NCBI GenBank assembly: GCA_964423645.1
Contig: CAYRFE010000003.1
Span: 54,145 to 118,144, forward strand
Source: CAYRFE01 sp964423645 [NCBI: uncultured bacterium]
Lineage (GTDB): Bacteria > Macinerneyibacteriota > Macinerneyibacteria > Macinerneyibacteriales
DNA: 64,000 nucleotides
Direction of reading: 5' to 3'
A program made the position numbers and the translations under genes. Positions within the stretch are counted from its first letter, which is position 1, and each line of letters opens with the position of its first letter. Below, in pieces: positions 47,485-55,910 of this stretch. The notes beneath the pieces are model-generated. The model was not told where the DNA came from, searched no databases, and worked only from the letters and a program-made list of their open reading frames with translations.

Positions 47485-48086
47485 TTTGCCTCCTCCTTAA
47501 GAATAAGTCCTTTTACTACCCATATGAATACTGCGAGCACAAAAAATGCCCCGCCTGCCATCACCATAAGTGACCAATTGGTCCAACTGCTTCCGAGCAC
47601 ATGTATGCCCCAGATCGTGCCCGAACCGAGAAGCTCTCGCACAAACGCAATAGTAATAAGCACATACGAATACCCGAGTCCTGCGCTTACCCCGTCTATG
47701 AATGCTACATGCGGGGGATTTGATATGCCGAATGCTTCGATACGTCCCATAAGAATACAGTTGGTGATTATCAAGCCGACATACGGGCCGAGCGTCACCG
47801 AAATTTCGGGGAAATACGCTTTCAGCATTATATCTACAATTATAACATATACTGCCATAACAAGCGTCTCAACCATCATTCTGACCCGTGACGGGATAAT
47901 ATTACGCATAAAAGAGATCGTCATTGTTGATAATGATAAAGCGAAAATAACACCTGCGCACATAAACAATGTGTTTTTCACGACATTGGTCACGGCAAGT
48001 GTTGAGCAAATACCTAATACCTGTGCAAAAACCGGATTGTTTTTAAACAAACCGTCTTTAAAAATACGTCCTATTGTCGGTTTCAT
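47481..48086 (-). CDS. nqrD: Nqr complex subunit D
   Basis: 201 residues, six helices, paralogue of RnfE. 'NNPVFAQVLGICSTLAVTN' and 'GLIITNCILMGRIEAF' are the paired cysteine motifs. Overlaps of 4 bases on both sides couple its translation to nqrC and nqrE. Confidence 0.94.
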   Translation of the reverse strand: MKPTIGRIFKDGLFKNNPVFAQVLGICSTLAVTNVVKNTLFMCAGVIFALSLSTMTISFMRNIIPSRVRMMVETLVMAVYVIIVDIMLKAYFPEISVTLGPYVGLIITNCILMGRIEAFGISNPPHVAFIDGVSAGLGYSYVLITIAFVRELLGSGTIWGIHVLGSSWTNWSLMVMAGGAFFVLAVFIWVVKGLILKEEAK

Positions 48087-48697
48087 TGCGGATCACCTTC
48101 CGATATGTAGTTCGGCAACTCATTTTTCATAAATGAATTGATGATATCCTGTACTGCCTTTGAGGTGGCAGTCGCACCGGTTATCGCATCAAATTGTGAC
48201 ACAGTTGCGACAGAACCCTCTTTAGACGTATCAAGGGGCGGTGTTTTACCTTTGAACTGACGCTTAAACCATTCTTCATCAATACGTGCGCCGAGTCCTG
48301 GCGTCTCATTTTGGGCAATGAAAGAAATGCTTGTAAGTGTTTTCAAATCTTTTTCTATTCCTATTGCCATGATGATCCCTCCCCAAAGACCCGGGCCTTC
48401 TGCAATGAAGACATAGCTTTTTACCACTTTTGCAGCATCACTAACCGCATAATACGTTGCAGTGCCGTCAGGAGATCGCTTTTCGGTAATATTCTCTGTA
48501 TATAGGTTTCGAATTGTATTTTTTTCAAAGGGTATTCCTGCCGCATACAGAATCGATGCTTTCTTAAAATTCTCAGCATTCACACGTACCCTGTCACGTG
48601 TTTTCAAATGAGCAAACGACAATGCGCTAATAAAAACAACTGTGATCACTATCATGAATAACACGGTCTTTACGTTTTTTAGAGCTTTCACTGACAT
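48083..48697 (-). CDS. nqrC: Nqr complex subunit C (covalent flavoprotein)
   Basis: 204 residues: one N-terminal helix and an extracytoplasmic flavin domain. 'FDAITGATATSKAV' is a good covalent-FMN site with the Thr acceptor, closer to consensus than in the RnfG of this window. 'NETPGLGARIDEEWF' is also conserved. One base separates it from nqrB. Confidence 0.94.
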   Translation of the reverse strand: MSVKALKNVKTVLFMIVITVVFISALSFAHLKTRDRVRVNAENFKKASILYAAGIPFEKNTIRNLYTENITEKRSPDGTATYYAVSDAAKVVKSYVFIAEGPGLWGGIIMAIGIEKDLKTLTSISFIAQNETPGLGARIDEEWFKRQFKGKTPPLDTSKEGSVATVSQFDAITGATATSKAVQDIINSFMKNELPNYISEGDPQ

Positions 48698-48698
48698 A

Positions 48699-49637
48699 TT
48701 ACACCGCCTTAACCGTTTTTTTCTTTTTCAGTGCATAGTCAACGATAGGCGCAAACATATTGCCGAGAAGAATCGCAAACATAATACCCTCGGGCCACAC
48801 CGAAAACGTCCGAATAAGTACGGTGACGATACCAATGAACGCACCGTATATCCAGCGCCCCTTGTCGGTTTGCGCCGCAGACACCGGATCGGTCGCCATA
48901 AATATCAAGCCGAACATAAAACCGCCTGACAACACTGCACTCAACGGATCAACTGCGTTTGTAACATTGAAAAAATTTAAACCTGACTGCATACTTACTG
49001 CGGCAAGTAATCCGCCGAGAATAATGCGGTAATTGGCAACCTTTCGCCATATAAGAAAAATACCTGCGAGAATGATCAATAGTGCGCTCGTTTCTCCCAA
49101 ACATCCTGCTGTTGAGCCCAACAGTAAATCTTTTACGGCAACTGAATTGCTCTGCGTCATCACTTTCATCGGCGTGGCAGAAGTAATCGCGTCACTTACA
49201 TACACGGTAAATGAATTAACAGGTTCACGCCATGCATTCACACCTGTCATTGCAACACCGAAATTGATATAGAGAAACACCCTCCCGACAAGCGCCGGAT
49301 TGAAAATATTACGCCCGAAACCGCCGAACACCATTTTTCCGAACAATACTCCAAATATAATGCCGACTGCTGCCATCCATAATGGTATGGTTGGTGGCAA
49401 TATAAGCGCAAAAAGTGTATTGGTCACAAAGATCGCCGATGAAACCGACTCTTTATACGTACGAAGATAAAAATACTCGGTGAGAAATCCGAAAAGATTG
49501 ACGACCAGTAAAACAACGAGACTTCTCCACCCGAAAAAATATACTGATGCGATGCAGATAGGCAGTAATGAATACAACACATCAAACATCGGTTTCTGTC
49601 TCAATATAAGTGGTTTCTTTTTAACTCCGTCAACCAT
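48699..49637 (-). CDS. nqrB: Nqr complex subunit B (membrane flavoprotein), short form
   Basis: 312 residues, shorter than the roughly 400-residue NqrB of well-studied Nqr complexes and closer to RnfD in length. 'AITSATPMKVM' carries the FMN Thr. 'GFGRNIFNPALVGRVFLYINF' and 'ATDPVSAAQT' are family motifs. First gene of its operon with its own promoter and an AAAGGAG site. The segment missing relative to long NqrB is at the N-terminus, which in Nqr contacts quinone and NqrA. Confidence 0.9.
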   Translation of the reverse strand: MVDGVKKKPLILRQKPMFDVLYSLLPICIASVYFFGWRSLVVLLVVNLFGFLTEYFYLRTYKESVSSAIFVTNTLFALILPPTIPLWMAAVGIIFGVLFGKMVFGGFGRNIFNPALVGRVFLYINFGVAMTGVNAWREPVNSFTVYVSDAITSATPMKVMTQSNSVAVKDLLLGSTAGCLGETSALLIILAGIFLIWRKVANYRIILGGLLAAVSMQSGLNFFNVTNAVDPLSAVLSGGFMFGLIFMATDPVSAAQTDKGRWIYGAFIGIVTVLIRTFSVWPEGIMFAILLGNMFAPIVDYALKKKKTVKAV

Positions 49638-49682
49638 TAAAATTCTCCTTTCAACTCGTAAAAAATCCTGCGTGGTACGGAA

Positions 49683-49711
49683 AGCATACGATAAAAGCCC
49701 TCACTTGTCAA
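49683..49711 (-). promoter_or_regulatory. Promoter of the nqrBCDEF operon
   Basis: Minus strand: TTGACA, 17-base spacer, TATGCT, 46 bases before the nqrB ATG. A perfect palindrome AAAAGCGCTTTT (49718-49729) sits just upstream and could be an operator. Confidence 0.65.
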
Positions 49712-49745
49712 TCGGACAAAAGCGCTTTTTGAATCTTCTTTTCTG

Positions 49746-49774
49746 TTGCATTTTTTCAGTTCTGGAACTATAAT
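49746..49774 (+). promoter_or_regulatory. Promoter of the TPR histidine kinase gene, leaderless
   Basis: TTGCAT, 17-base spacer, perfect TATAAT. The predicted start, about 7 bases past the -10, falls at 49781-49784, on the ATG at 49784. No Shine-Dalgarno sequence fits between. Confidence 0.7.
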
Positions 49775-49783
49775 CAATATACT

Positions 49784-51532
49784 ATGAAGTACCAAAAGTA
49801 TTTGGATAAAGTGCAATTGTATGAAAAAAAACTTTCACTATGTTCCAGTGATGATGATGTACTAAAAACACTACTTTCTCTCGTCCGCGGCACGTTTGAT
49901 TTGGGTATGTTTGATAAATGTCGTATTTACTCTGAAAAAGCTCTTCAGATAGCAGAAAACAGCTTAAAAAATCGTTCTTTATTACCTTATTTATATTATG
50001 CGCTCGGCTACAGCTATTACCATGTTGGTATGTATGAAAAATCTTTAAAAATTCTTTTTGATCAAGAATCGTTACCAATCAGAAAAAATTCGATGCAATA
50101 TAAAGGACTTGGGTATATGGTCACCGGATTAAGCTATGCGAAAATGAAAGATTTTGAAAAGGCCATGCAGTATTTCCACCGTTCAATGGATATCGGAATC
50201 TCAATAAAAAATCGCTATGTTATTGCCCGCGCGTATAACGGTATTTATATAGGATTCAGCGAACAAGGTTTATTCTCAAAAGGGATCGAACCGTTGGAGC
50301 AAGGTTTAGCAATTTCGGAAGAGATTTCGGATGATGAACTGATGTCTGTATTCCATAATAATTTGGGCTATACGTATCGTCAATTGAAACAATACCACAC
50401 ATCTCTGGAATATCTGTTTAAGTGTTTATATTTACGAGAAATGACCGGCAATGTGTACGGATTAGCGGTTGTATTATATAATGTTGGGTATGTTTATTTT
50501 TGCTTAAAAGACACCGCGAAAGCCCTCGATTATTACGAAAAAGCACTCGCATACGCACACATGGCGGCTGATTGTTCAATTCTTGAACTTATTTATCACG
50601 GCTTCGCCGATCTCTATGAAGTATCAGGCGACATTCAAAAAGCTTTAGAGTATTATAAGCGCTATTCCGAAAATCATGAACAAGTGTATAACAACGAACG
50701 AGCACGTAAATTTGCAGAATTACAAGCCTCATATGAGTTAGAAAAAAAAGATCGTGAAGCAGAGATATACCGATTAAAAAACATTGAACTTGTAGATGTA
50801 TACACAAAAATGGAACAACAAAACAAAGAATTGTACAACACAAACCAATCAAAAGACTATATTCTGAACATAGTATCACATGATCTAAAAAACTCTGTCG
50901 GTGCCATTGTTTCAATTATGGACATGATCCCTCAACAACAGGATCCGATTGTAAAGCGATGCTTGAGTATGATCTCCGGTTCTGCGGAAAAATCTTTGGA
51001 TTTGGTAAAATCAATACTCACCGCATCAAAAATCGAGCTAGAAGATTTCAAACTTGATCTGTCCCCGTTTGTCATGCAACATTTTTTTGCTGAACATCAT
51101 GAGCATTTACGACTTATGGCAGGAGCAAAAAATCTCAATTTTACCCTATCGATGCCGGCAAGAGCGGTTCTGTGTGCAATTAACCCCGGGCGTTTTTGGG
51201 AAATCATCAGTAATATTTTTTCAAACGCAGTGAAATTTACGCAAAAAAACGGACATATTTCAATTACCGGACGAATCACATCAACAAAAAAGAACTCTTA
51301 CTTTACTATCACTACAACAGATACCGGTATAGGAATAGCAAAACACAATTTACCCCAGATATTTGACAAATTTACCCCTGCTCGACGTACCGGCACCGAT
51401 GGAGAGCCGACGACCGGTCTTGGTCTCTCAATTGTGAAACGACTGGTGACACTCCACCATGGAGCACTAATAGTAAAATCAGAAGAAAATGTCGGAACGA
51501 AAGTGATAGTGAAAATACCCCTCGTTCATTAG
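49784..51532 (+). CDS. Cytoplasmic histidine kinase with N-terminal TPR repeats
   Basis: 582 residues without a membrane helix. Residues about 5-310 form tetratricopeptide repeats ('AYNGIYIGFSEQGLFSKGIE', 'VGYVYFCLKDTAKALDYYEKA', 'DIQKALEYYKRY'). A coiled coil (310-355) leads to the HisKA domain with His366 in 'VSHDLKNSVG', then HATPase with N-box 'SNIFSNAVKFT', 'TDTGIGIAKH' and 'TTGLGLSIV'. It probably senses an internal signal through protein contacts. No response regulator is adjacent. It is divergent from the nqr operon and may be monocistronic. Confidence 0.9.
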   Translation: MKYQKYLDKVQLYEKKLSLCSSDDDVLKTLLSLVRGTFDLGMFDKCRIYSEKALQIAENSLKNRSLLPYLYYALGYSYYHVGMYEKSLKILFDQESLPIRKNSMQYKGLGYMVTGLSYAKMKDFEKAMQYFHRSMDIGISIKNRYVIARAYNGIYIGFSEQGLFSKGIEPLEQGLAISEEISDDELMSVFHNNLGYTYRQLKQYHTSLEYLFKCLYLREMTGNVYGLAVVLYNVGYVYFCLKDTAKALDYYEKALAYAHMAADCSILELIYHGFADLYEVSGDIQKALEYYKRYSENHEQVYNNERARKFAELQASYELEKKDREAEIYRLKNIELVDVYTKMEQQNKELYNTNQSKDYILNIVSHDLKNSVGAIVSIMDMIPQQQDPIVKRCLSMISGSAEKSLDLVKSILTASKIELEDFKLDLSPFVMQHFFAEHHEHLRLMAGAKNLNFTLSMPARAVLCAINPGRFWEIISNIFSNAVKFTQKNGHISITGRITSTKKNSYFTITTTDTGIGIAKHNLPQIFDKFTPARRTGTDGEPTTGLGLSIVKRLVTLHHGALIVKSEENVGTKVIVKIPLVH

Positions 51533-51612
51533 AAAACACATTTCATTATTAATTATCATATCATACACGAAAAAAACCGCACCCCGTAAAATTGACAAAA
51601 AACATATGCTGA

Positions 51613-51830
51613 AAATGAACTACCCGCAGTAAGCTACGGAGTATCTCCTCAAAAAACGCTTTATTTGTTTGCCCACCCCAAACTCCTCTCTTTTCTTTTG
51701 GGGAGGGGGGTTAATTTTCGGTTACAGACACGGCATGCCGTGTCTCTACACCGTCCCCACACCCCTAATAATAACAAAACTATACTAGTAAAACCGAAGC
51801 AAGCTTCGGGGAATTAAACCCATTGAGATT
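51613..51830. repeat. 200-bp intergenic repeat, copy C (diverged, with palindrome inserted)
   Basis: Matches copies A and B at both ends ('AGCTACGGAGTATCTCC', 'CCGAAGCAAGCTTCGGGG'). The middle hairpin block is replaced by GGTTACAGACACGGCATGCC, containing the perfect 18-bp palindrome GACACGGCATGCCGTGTC (51727-51744). Confidence 0.7.
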
Positions 51831-51848
51831 AAAAATATTTTCATTCAC

Positions 51849-52050
51849 AGATATCTTTGCAAAATTCAATATTTTCAATTTTCCTTTGCTCTTAAAAGGA
51901 GGGGTGTAGTCCTGACTGTATAACAATTTAAGCCCCTCGCGATTTTCACAGAAAAGGCGCTTATACTGATCACTTCGGCTTCGCTCAGTGTAAACTCCGT
52001 CGAAGTATGGGGTGGGCACATATTCAAAAAATGGTAGCTTTGCAAAGGTC
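51849..52050. repeat. MITE-like element upstream of cadC (about 200 bp)
   Basis: Left end AGATATCTTTGCAAAATTC, right end GGTAGCTTTGCAAAGGTCT. The interior has TAAGCCCCTCGCGATTTT and GGGGTGGGCACA as in other copies, plus an inserted 'CACTTCGGCTTCGCTCAGTG' stretch. It contains an accidental ORF. Bases 52051-52249 hold no other recognisable feature. Confidence 0.68.
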
Positions 52051-52249
52051 TATCACATTAATGTTCAAGACGAGGTGTCATGATAATTGCTTCAGAATTG
52101 TCTCTGGCCCTATAGTACGAAAACAAATTACTCCGTATCGACGACGATATGCATCTCCGCAGGAGTGGGCATAATTTCATACCGTGAAGTTTCGTATAGG
52201 TCTCGACACAATATTTTAAGTCATTTTTTAAAATTTTTTTAGATTTTCC

Positions 52250-52278
52250 TTGACTACCATCGCTATTTATATTACATT
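52250..52278 (+). promoter_or_regulatory. Promoter of cadC-cadA
   Basis: TTGACT, 17-base spacer, TACATT. Its -10 is overlapped by the inverted-repeat operator that follows, the usual arrangement for repression by ArsR-family proteins. Confidence 0.6.
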
Positions 52279-52299
52279 GACATCTGCACAGATATCAAT
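52276..52299. promoter_or_regulatory. Operator for the CadC-type repressor
   Basis: Inverted repeat ATTGACATCTG-CA-CAGATATCAAT: 11-base arms with one mismatch and a 2-base centre, extendable to 13-base arms. The 2-base centre resembles ArsR/SmtB operators. It lies between the -10 box and the cadC start. Confidence 0.7.
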
Positions 52300-52320
52300 A
52301 TTACAACAACGGGGGTTCTC

Positions 52321-52689
52321 ATGACAACGTATGATGACATGTGTTCAATCAATTGTATCCACACGGAAACGGTAAATCATGTGAAACAATCCTTGCCGAA
52401 TGATATAACTCTTACCAAATTGACCAACTTTTTTAAAATATTCGGAGATCCCAGCAGACTCAAATTGATTTATGCGCTGCTTGTTTCGGAAATGTGTGTG
52501 TGTGATCTTGCAGCCATTTCAGGGCTTGATCAATCATCTGTATCTCATCAACTTCGTATTTTAAAACAAGCGAATGTGGTAAATTATCGTAAAGACGGAA
52601 AAGTCGCCTATTATTCACTCTCAGATGATCATGTACGCGAAATAGTCGAAAAAGGAGTTATTCATATCAACGAAGGGATGGCTTTGTGA
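52321..52689 (+). CDS. cadC: ArsR-family metal-sensing repressor (CadC type)
   Basis: 122 residues with winged helix. Cys8, Cys12, Cys59 and Cys61 ('CSINC', 'EMCVCDLA') match the Cd/Pb/Zn site known in staphylococcal CadC, where the ligands are Cys7, 11, 58 and 60. C-terminal Asp/His/Glu residues ('SDDHVREI', 'VIHINE') could form the second, alpha-5 site. Without metal it would hold the operator and block transcription; metal releases it. Its stop overlaps the cadA start. Confidence 0.92.
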   Translation: MTTYDDMCSINCIHTETVNHVKQSLPNDITLTKLTNFFKIFGDPSRLKLIYALLVSEMCVCDLAAISGLDQSSVSHQLRILKQANVVNYRKDGKVAYYSLSDDHVREIVEKGVIHINEGMAL

Positions 52690-54773
52690 GAAAATACATA
52701 TTACACAATCTTGATTGTGCTCATTGCGCCGCATTCATAGAATCGACGGTGCGTGATTTGCCGTATGTACGGTCAGTCTCGATTGATTATTCTACACAAA
52801 CCATGTTGATCGATACTACTGATGTTGATGCCGTAAAACTTACAATTCAGACTCTGGAACCAAATATACGTGTGAGTGATGCACACCACGCCAAACAAAC
52901 AGACAATAATGATACAACATATGCATTCCATCGTGAAATGTTTTTACTTGGCTGTTCTCTCGTACTGATGAGCGCAGCTCTTCTCTTACCGCTGGTCATT
53001 TTTCCTTTTTCCGATATATTCCGTTTTGCTCTTTTCATCTCCGCGTATTTTCTTATAGGGTGGAATGTTCTCTTTGATGCGGTGCGAAGTATCGGCAACG
53101 GATCTCTTTTTAATGAGAATTTTCTGATGACTATTGCGACAGTGGGCGCATTCATTATCAATGCTCCCGCCGAAGCGGTTAGCGTGATGATATTTTTCAA
53201 AATAGGTGAATTATTTCAAGAACGTGCATTGCATGCATCACGTCGCTCTATTAAAGCATTGCTTGAAATACGTCCCGATTATGCCAACAGAGAGAAAAAC
53301 GGGGTTATTGAGCGAGTCGAGCCGGAATCGATCGCTGTCGGCGACATTGTCTGTGTCAAACCGGGTGAAAAAATTCCGGTGGACGGAGTCGTTGTATCGG
53401 GAGAATCTCTGGTTGACACATCGCCGCTCACCGGCGAATCACTCCCGAAAAGTATCCATCCCAAAGACCATGTCTACGCGGGTACAATTAACACGACCGG
53501 ATTGATAAAGCTTCATGTTACACGCCCGTATACCGAGTCGTCAGTTTCAAAAATACTTGAACTTGTAGAAAATGCAACTCACAAAAAAGCAAAAGCTGAA
53601 AAATTCATGACCACATTTGCACGATATTATACACCTGCGATCGTAATTATTGCCCTTGCTATAGCATTCCTTCCATCGTTGTTCACACCGGATGCGATCC
53701 TTCGAGACTGGGTATATAAAGCACTCGTCGTATTGGTCATTTCCTGCCCTTGTGCGCTGGTAATCAGTATCCCGTTGGGTTATTTCGGGGGAATAGGCGG
53801 TGCATCAAAACGGGGGATCTTAGTAAAAGGCTCCGCGTTTCTTGACACACTCACTCGCCTTAAAACAATAGTTTTTGATAAAACCGGTACACTTACGCAC
53901 GGCACGTTTCGTATTCGCGCCATTCACCCCCAAAACGATTTCTCGGAATCTGATTTGCTTCGTTTTGCTGCGTATGCAGAAGCGCATTCATCGCACCCTA
54001 TCGCACACTGTATACGCTCCGCATACAATGATAAAATTGATGAAAAAACTATTATCGAACATAAAGAAATCGGTGGCTATGGTGTCACTGCCACGATCAA
54101 TTCTGATACCGTTATGGTTGGTAATGATCGACTGCTCCATGAATACAATATACCTCATGACCAATGCCATTTTGAAAATACCGTTGCACACATAGTTGTG
54201 AACTCAGTTTACGCGGGGTATATTCTCATCGGCGATACCTTAAAACCTACGACGATACACGCGATCGACCGCATCAAAAAGCACGGTATCACACGATTGA
54301 TTATATTATCCGGTGATAATGAATTCAGTGTTCGTCATATCGCCCAAGAACTGGGGATAGTTGAGTATTATGCCGACCTGCTTCCTGAAAATAAGGTTGA
54401 AAAACTTGAAAAAATTCTGTCTGAACATACCAAAGGCCATGCTACCGCATTTGTTGGAGACGGTATCAATGATGCGCCGGTATTGACACGAGCTGATGTC
54501 GGTATCGCAATGGGAGCACTCGGGGCGGATGCGGCAGTAGAAACAGCGGATATCGTGTTGATGGATGATTCTCTTGAAAAAGTGGCCGATGCACTTGATA
54601 TTGCGTTTAAAACAAGAAAAATTGTTGTGCAAAACATTACAATGGCCATGATCATAAAAATTTCATTTGTATGCCTTGGTTTGTTCGGAATATCCGGAAT
54701 GTGGGAAGCTGTATTTGCCGATGTAGGGGTTGCGTTGTTGGCAATTGTAAATGCGATGAGGATACTGCGATAG
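52686..54773 (+). CDS. cadA: Heavy-metal P-type ATPase (Cd/Zn/Pb exporter)
   Basis: 695 residues, P1B-type. N-terminal HMA domain with 'LDCAHC' (Cys11, Cys14), membrane helices, actuator motif 'PLTGESLPK', metal-transport 'CPC' (354-356), phosphorylated Asp398 in 'DKTGTLTHG', 'SSHPIA' for nucleotide binding, and 'GDGINDAPVL'. It exports divalent soft metals using ATP. It starts with GTG in a GTGA overlap with cadC. The cadC-operator-promoter set makes the induction logic clear. Confidence 0.95.
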   Translation: MRKYILHNLDCAHCAAFIESTVRDLPYVRSVSIDYSTQTMLIDTTDVDAVKLTIQTLEPNIRVSDAHHAKQTDNNDTTYAFHREMFLLGCSLVLMSAALLLPLVIFPFSDIFRFALFISAYFLIGWNVLFDAVRSIGNGSLFNENFLMTIATVGAFIINAPAEAVSVMIFFKIGELFQERALHASRRSIKALLEIRPDYANREKNGVIERVEPESIAVGDIVCVKPGEKIPVDGVVVSGESLVDTSPLTGESLPKSIHPKDHVYAGTINTTGLIKLHVTRPYTESSVSKILELVENATHKKAKAEKFMTTFARYYTPAIVIIALAIAFLPSLFTPDAILRDWVYKALVVLVISCPCALVISIPLGYFGGIGGASKRGILVKGSAFLDTLTRLKTIVFDKTGTLTHGTFRIRAIHPQNDFSESDLLRFAAYAEAHSSHPIAHCIRSAYNDKIDEKTIIEHKEIGGYGVTATINSDTVMVGNDRLLHEYNIPHDQCHFENTVAHIVVNSVYAGYILIGDTLKPTTIHAIDRIKKHGITRLIILSGDNEFSVRHIAQELGIVEYYADLLPENKVEKLEKILSEHTKGHATAFVGDGINDAPVLTRADVGIAMGALGADAAVETADIVLMDDSLEKVADALDIAFKTRKIVVQNITMAMIIKISFVCLGLFGISGMWEAVFADVGVALLAIVNAMRILR

Positions 54774-54791
54774 CACGGTACAACATGTACG

Positions 54792-54920
54792 AGACCTTTG
54801 CGAAACTACCACTATTTAACTTTGTGCCCACCCCAAACCCCTCCCGTGAAAATTCGGGACGCGGGCATTTTCGGTTACAGACACGGCATGCCGTGTCTCT
54901 ACACCGTCCCCGCGCCTCTT
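54792..54920. repeat. MITE-like element, left part only
   Basis: Has AGACCTTTGCGAAACTACC, GTGCCCACCCCAAACCCC and the 18-bp palindrome GACACGGCATGCCGTGTC (54880-54897), but the expected right end is missing. The remaining 54921-55063 shows only a CCCCCTCTTT/AAAGAGGGGG hairpin and a GTCGAAATGACA fragment. Confidence 0.6.
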
Positions 54921-55063
54921 AAACTGAAAATCCCTTAAACGACATTAATAAACCGGTAAGAAAAAAACAAAACGTGTCGAAATGACAACGTAGAAAATGT
55001 AGCTCCCCCTCGCGGTTACGCGTTTCCCCCTCTTTGCAAAAAAGAGGGGGAAAAAGAACGGCC

Positions 55064-55260
55064 TTAAAAAATCAGCATGAAACAATTCAAGTATTTTTTC
55101 GTGAAACACCACATACTGTGTGAGCGTAGCGAGTTTATGTGGTGTAGAAAAAATACGCAGAATTGTAGATGATTTTTTACAGCCTTGACTTTTTTGTTAC
55201 TTTTTGTGGCAAGACAAAAAGTAAGTCATGATTTTTTAAGTTGTGCCATCCCCAAACACC
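55064..55260. repeat. Long-hairpin repeat, copy D1
   Basis: Pairs with D2 (55346-55543) as a direct repeat 282 bases apart. The first 117 bases fold as one long imperfect hairpin, pairing AAAAAATCA with TGATTTTTT, GTATTTTTTC with GAAAAAATAC and CACCACATA with TATGTGGTG. A second hairpin, TTACTTTTTGT / ACAAAAAGTAA, follows. Confidence 0.75.
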
Positions 55261-55345
55261 TTCCGTTGAATTCGGAAGGGGCTTCAAGATTTTTTAATAG
55301 CGGGGACTTCGTCCCAGCGCCCCTTAAAGAATTTCACAAACGGCA

Positions 55346-55543
55346 TTAAAAAATCAGCGTGAAGCAATTCAAGTATTTTTTCGTGAAGCACCACATACTG
55401 TGTGAGTGTAGCGAGTTTATGTGGTGTAGAAAAAATACGCAGAAGTGTAGCTGATTTTTTACAGCCTTGACTTTTTTGTTACTTTTTGTGGCAAGACAAA
55501 AAGTAAGTCTGGAGTTTTGAAGTTGTGCCATCCCCAAACACCT
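55346..55543. repeat. Long-hairpin repeat, copy D2
   Basis: Same as D1 with scattered changes. Several substitutions preserve or improve the main stem (AAAAAATCAGC now pairs fully with GCTGATTTTTT), suggesting the structure matters. The bases between D2 and copy B (55544-55671) carry further CCCTCCCG...CGGGAGG and GGGGACTTCGTC fragments. Confidence 0.75.
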
Positions 55544-55671
55544 CCCGTGAAAATCGGGAGGTGGGCAGAAAGATTTTCTGCCCCTACAAAAATTCTCAAT
55601 GTAGCGGGGACTTCGTCACCAAGCACCTTTATTATTCAAAGCTGAAGCAAGCTTCGCTGTAGCTCCGTTTA

Positions 55672-55872
55672 GAATGAAACTACCCCGCAGCAAGCTACGG
55701 GGTATCTCCCAAAAAAATACTATATTTGTTCGCCCACCCCAAACCCCTCCCTTTTCGTTTTGGGAGGGGCTTAATTTCTAATATTGTGGGGACTTCGTCC
55801 CCACACCCCTAATAATAACAAAATTATAATAGTAAAGCCGAAGCAAGCTTCGGGGAATTTGACCCATTTAGA
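55672..55872. repeat. 200-bp intergenic repeat, copy B
   Basis: Near-identical to copy A at 1521-1720 over its full length; differences are a few single bases and a small indel. It has the same three hairpins. It sits directly downstream of the large kinase gene's terminator. Confidence 0.78.
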
Positions 55873-55874
55873 TG

Positions 55875-55910
55875 AAAAAAGTTCGCATTCGAGAATACCG
55901 CGAATTTTTT
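55875..55910 (-). terminator. Terminator of the kinase/GGDEF gene
   Basis: AAAAATTCGC and GCGAACTTTTTT pair on the minus strand around a 13-base loop, ending in a T run. It begins at the stop codon itself and could work in both directions. Confidence 0.6.

Noticed and set aside
51780-52019. 79-codon ORF on the minus strand
   Set aside because: Entirely within the copy C and MITE repeats.
55346-55537. 63-codon ORF
   Set aside because: Coincides with the long-hairpin repeat D2 and is not kept in D1.
55064-55543. CRISPR-like tandem repeats
   Set aside because: Only two copies of about 200 bp, each a long hairpin, with no short regular spacers and no cas genes.
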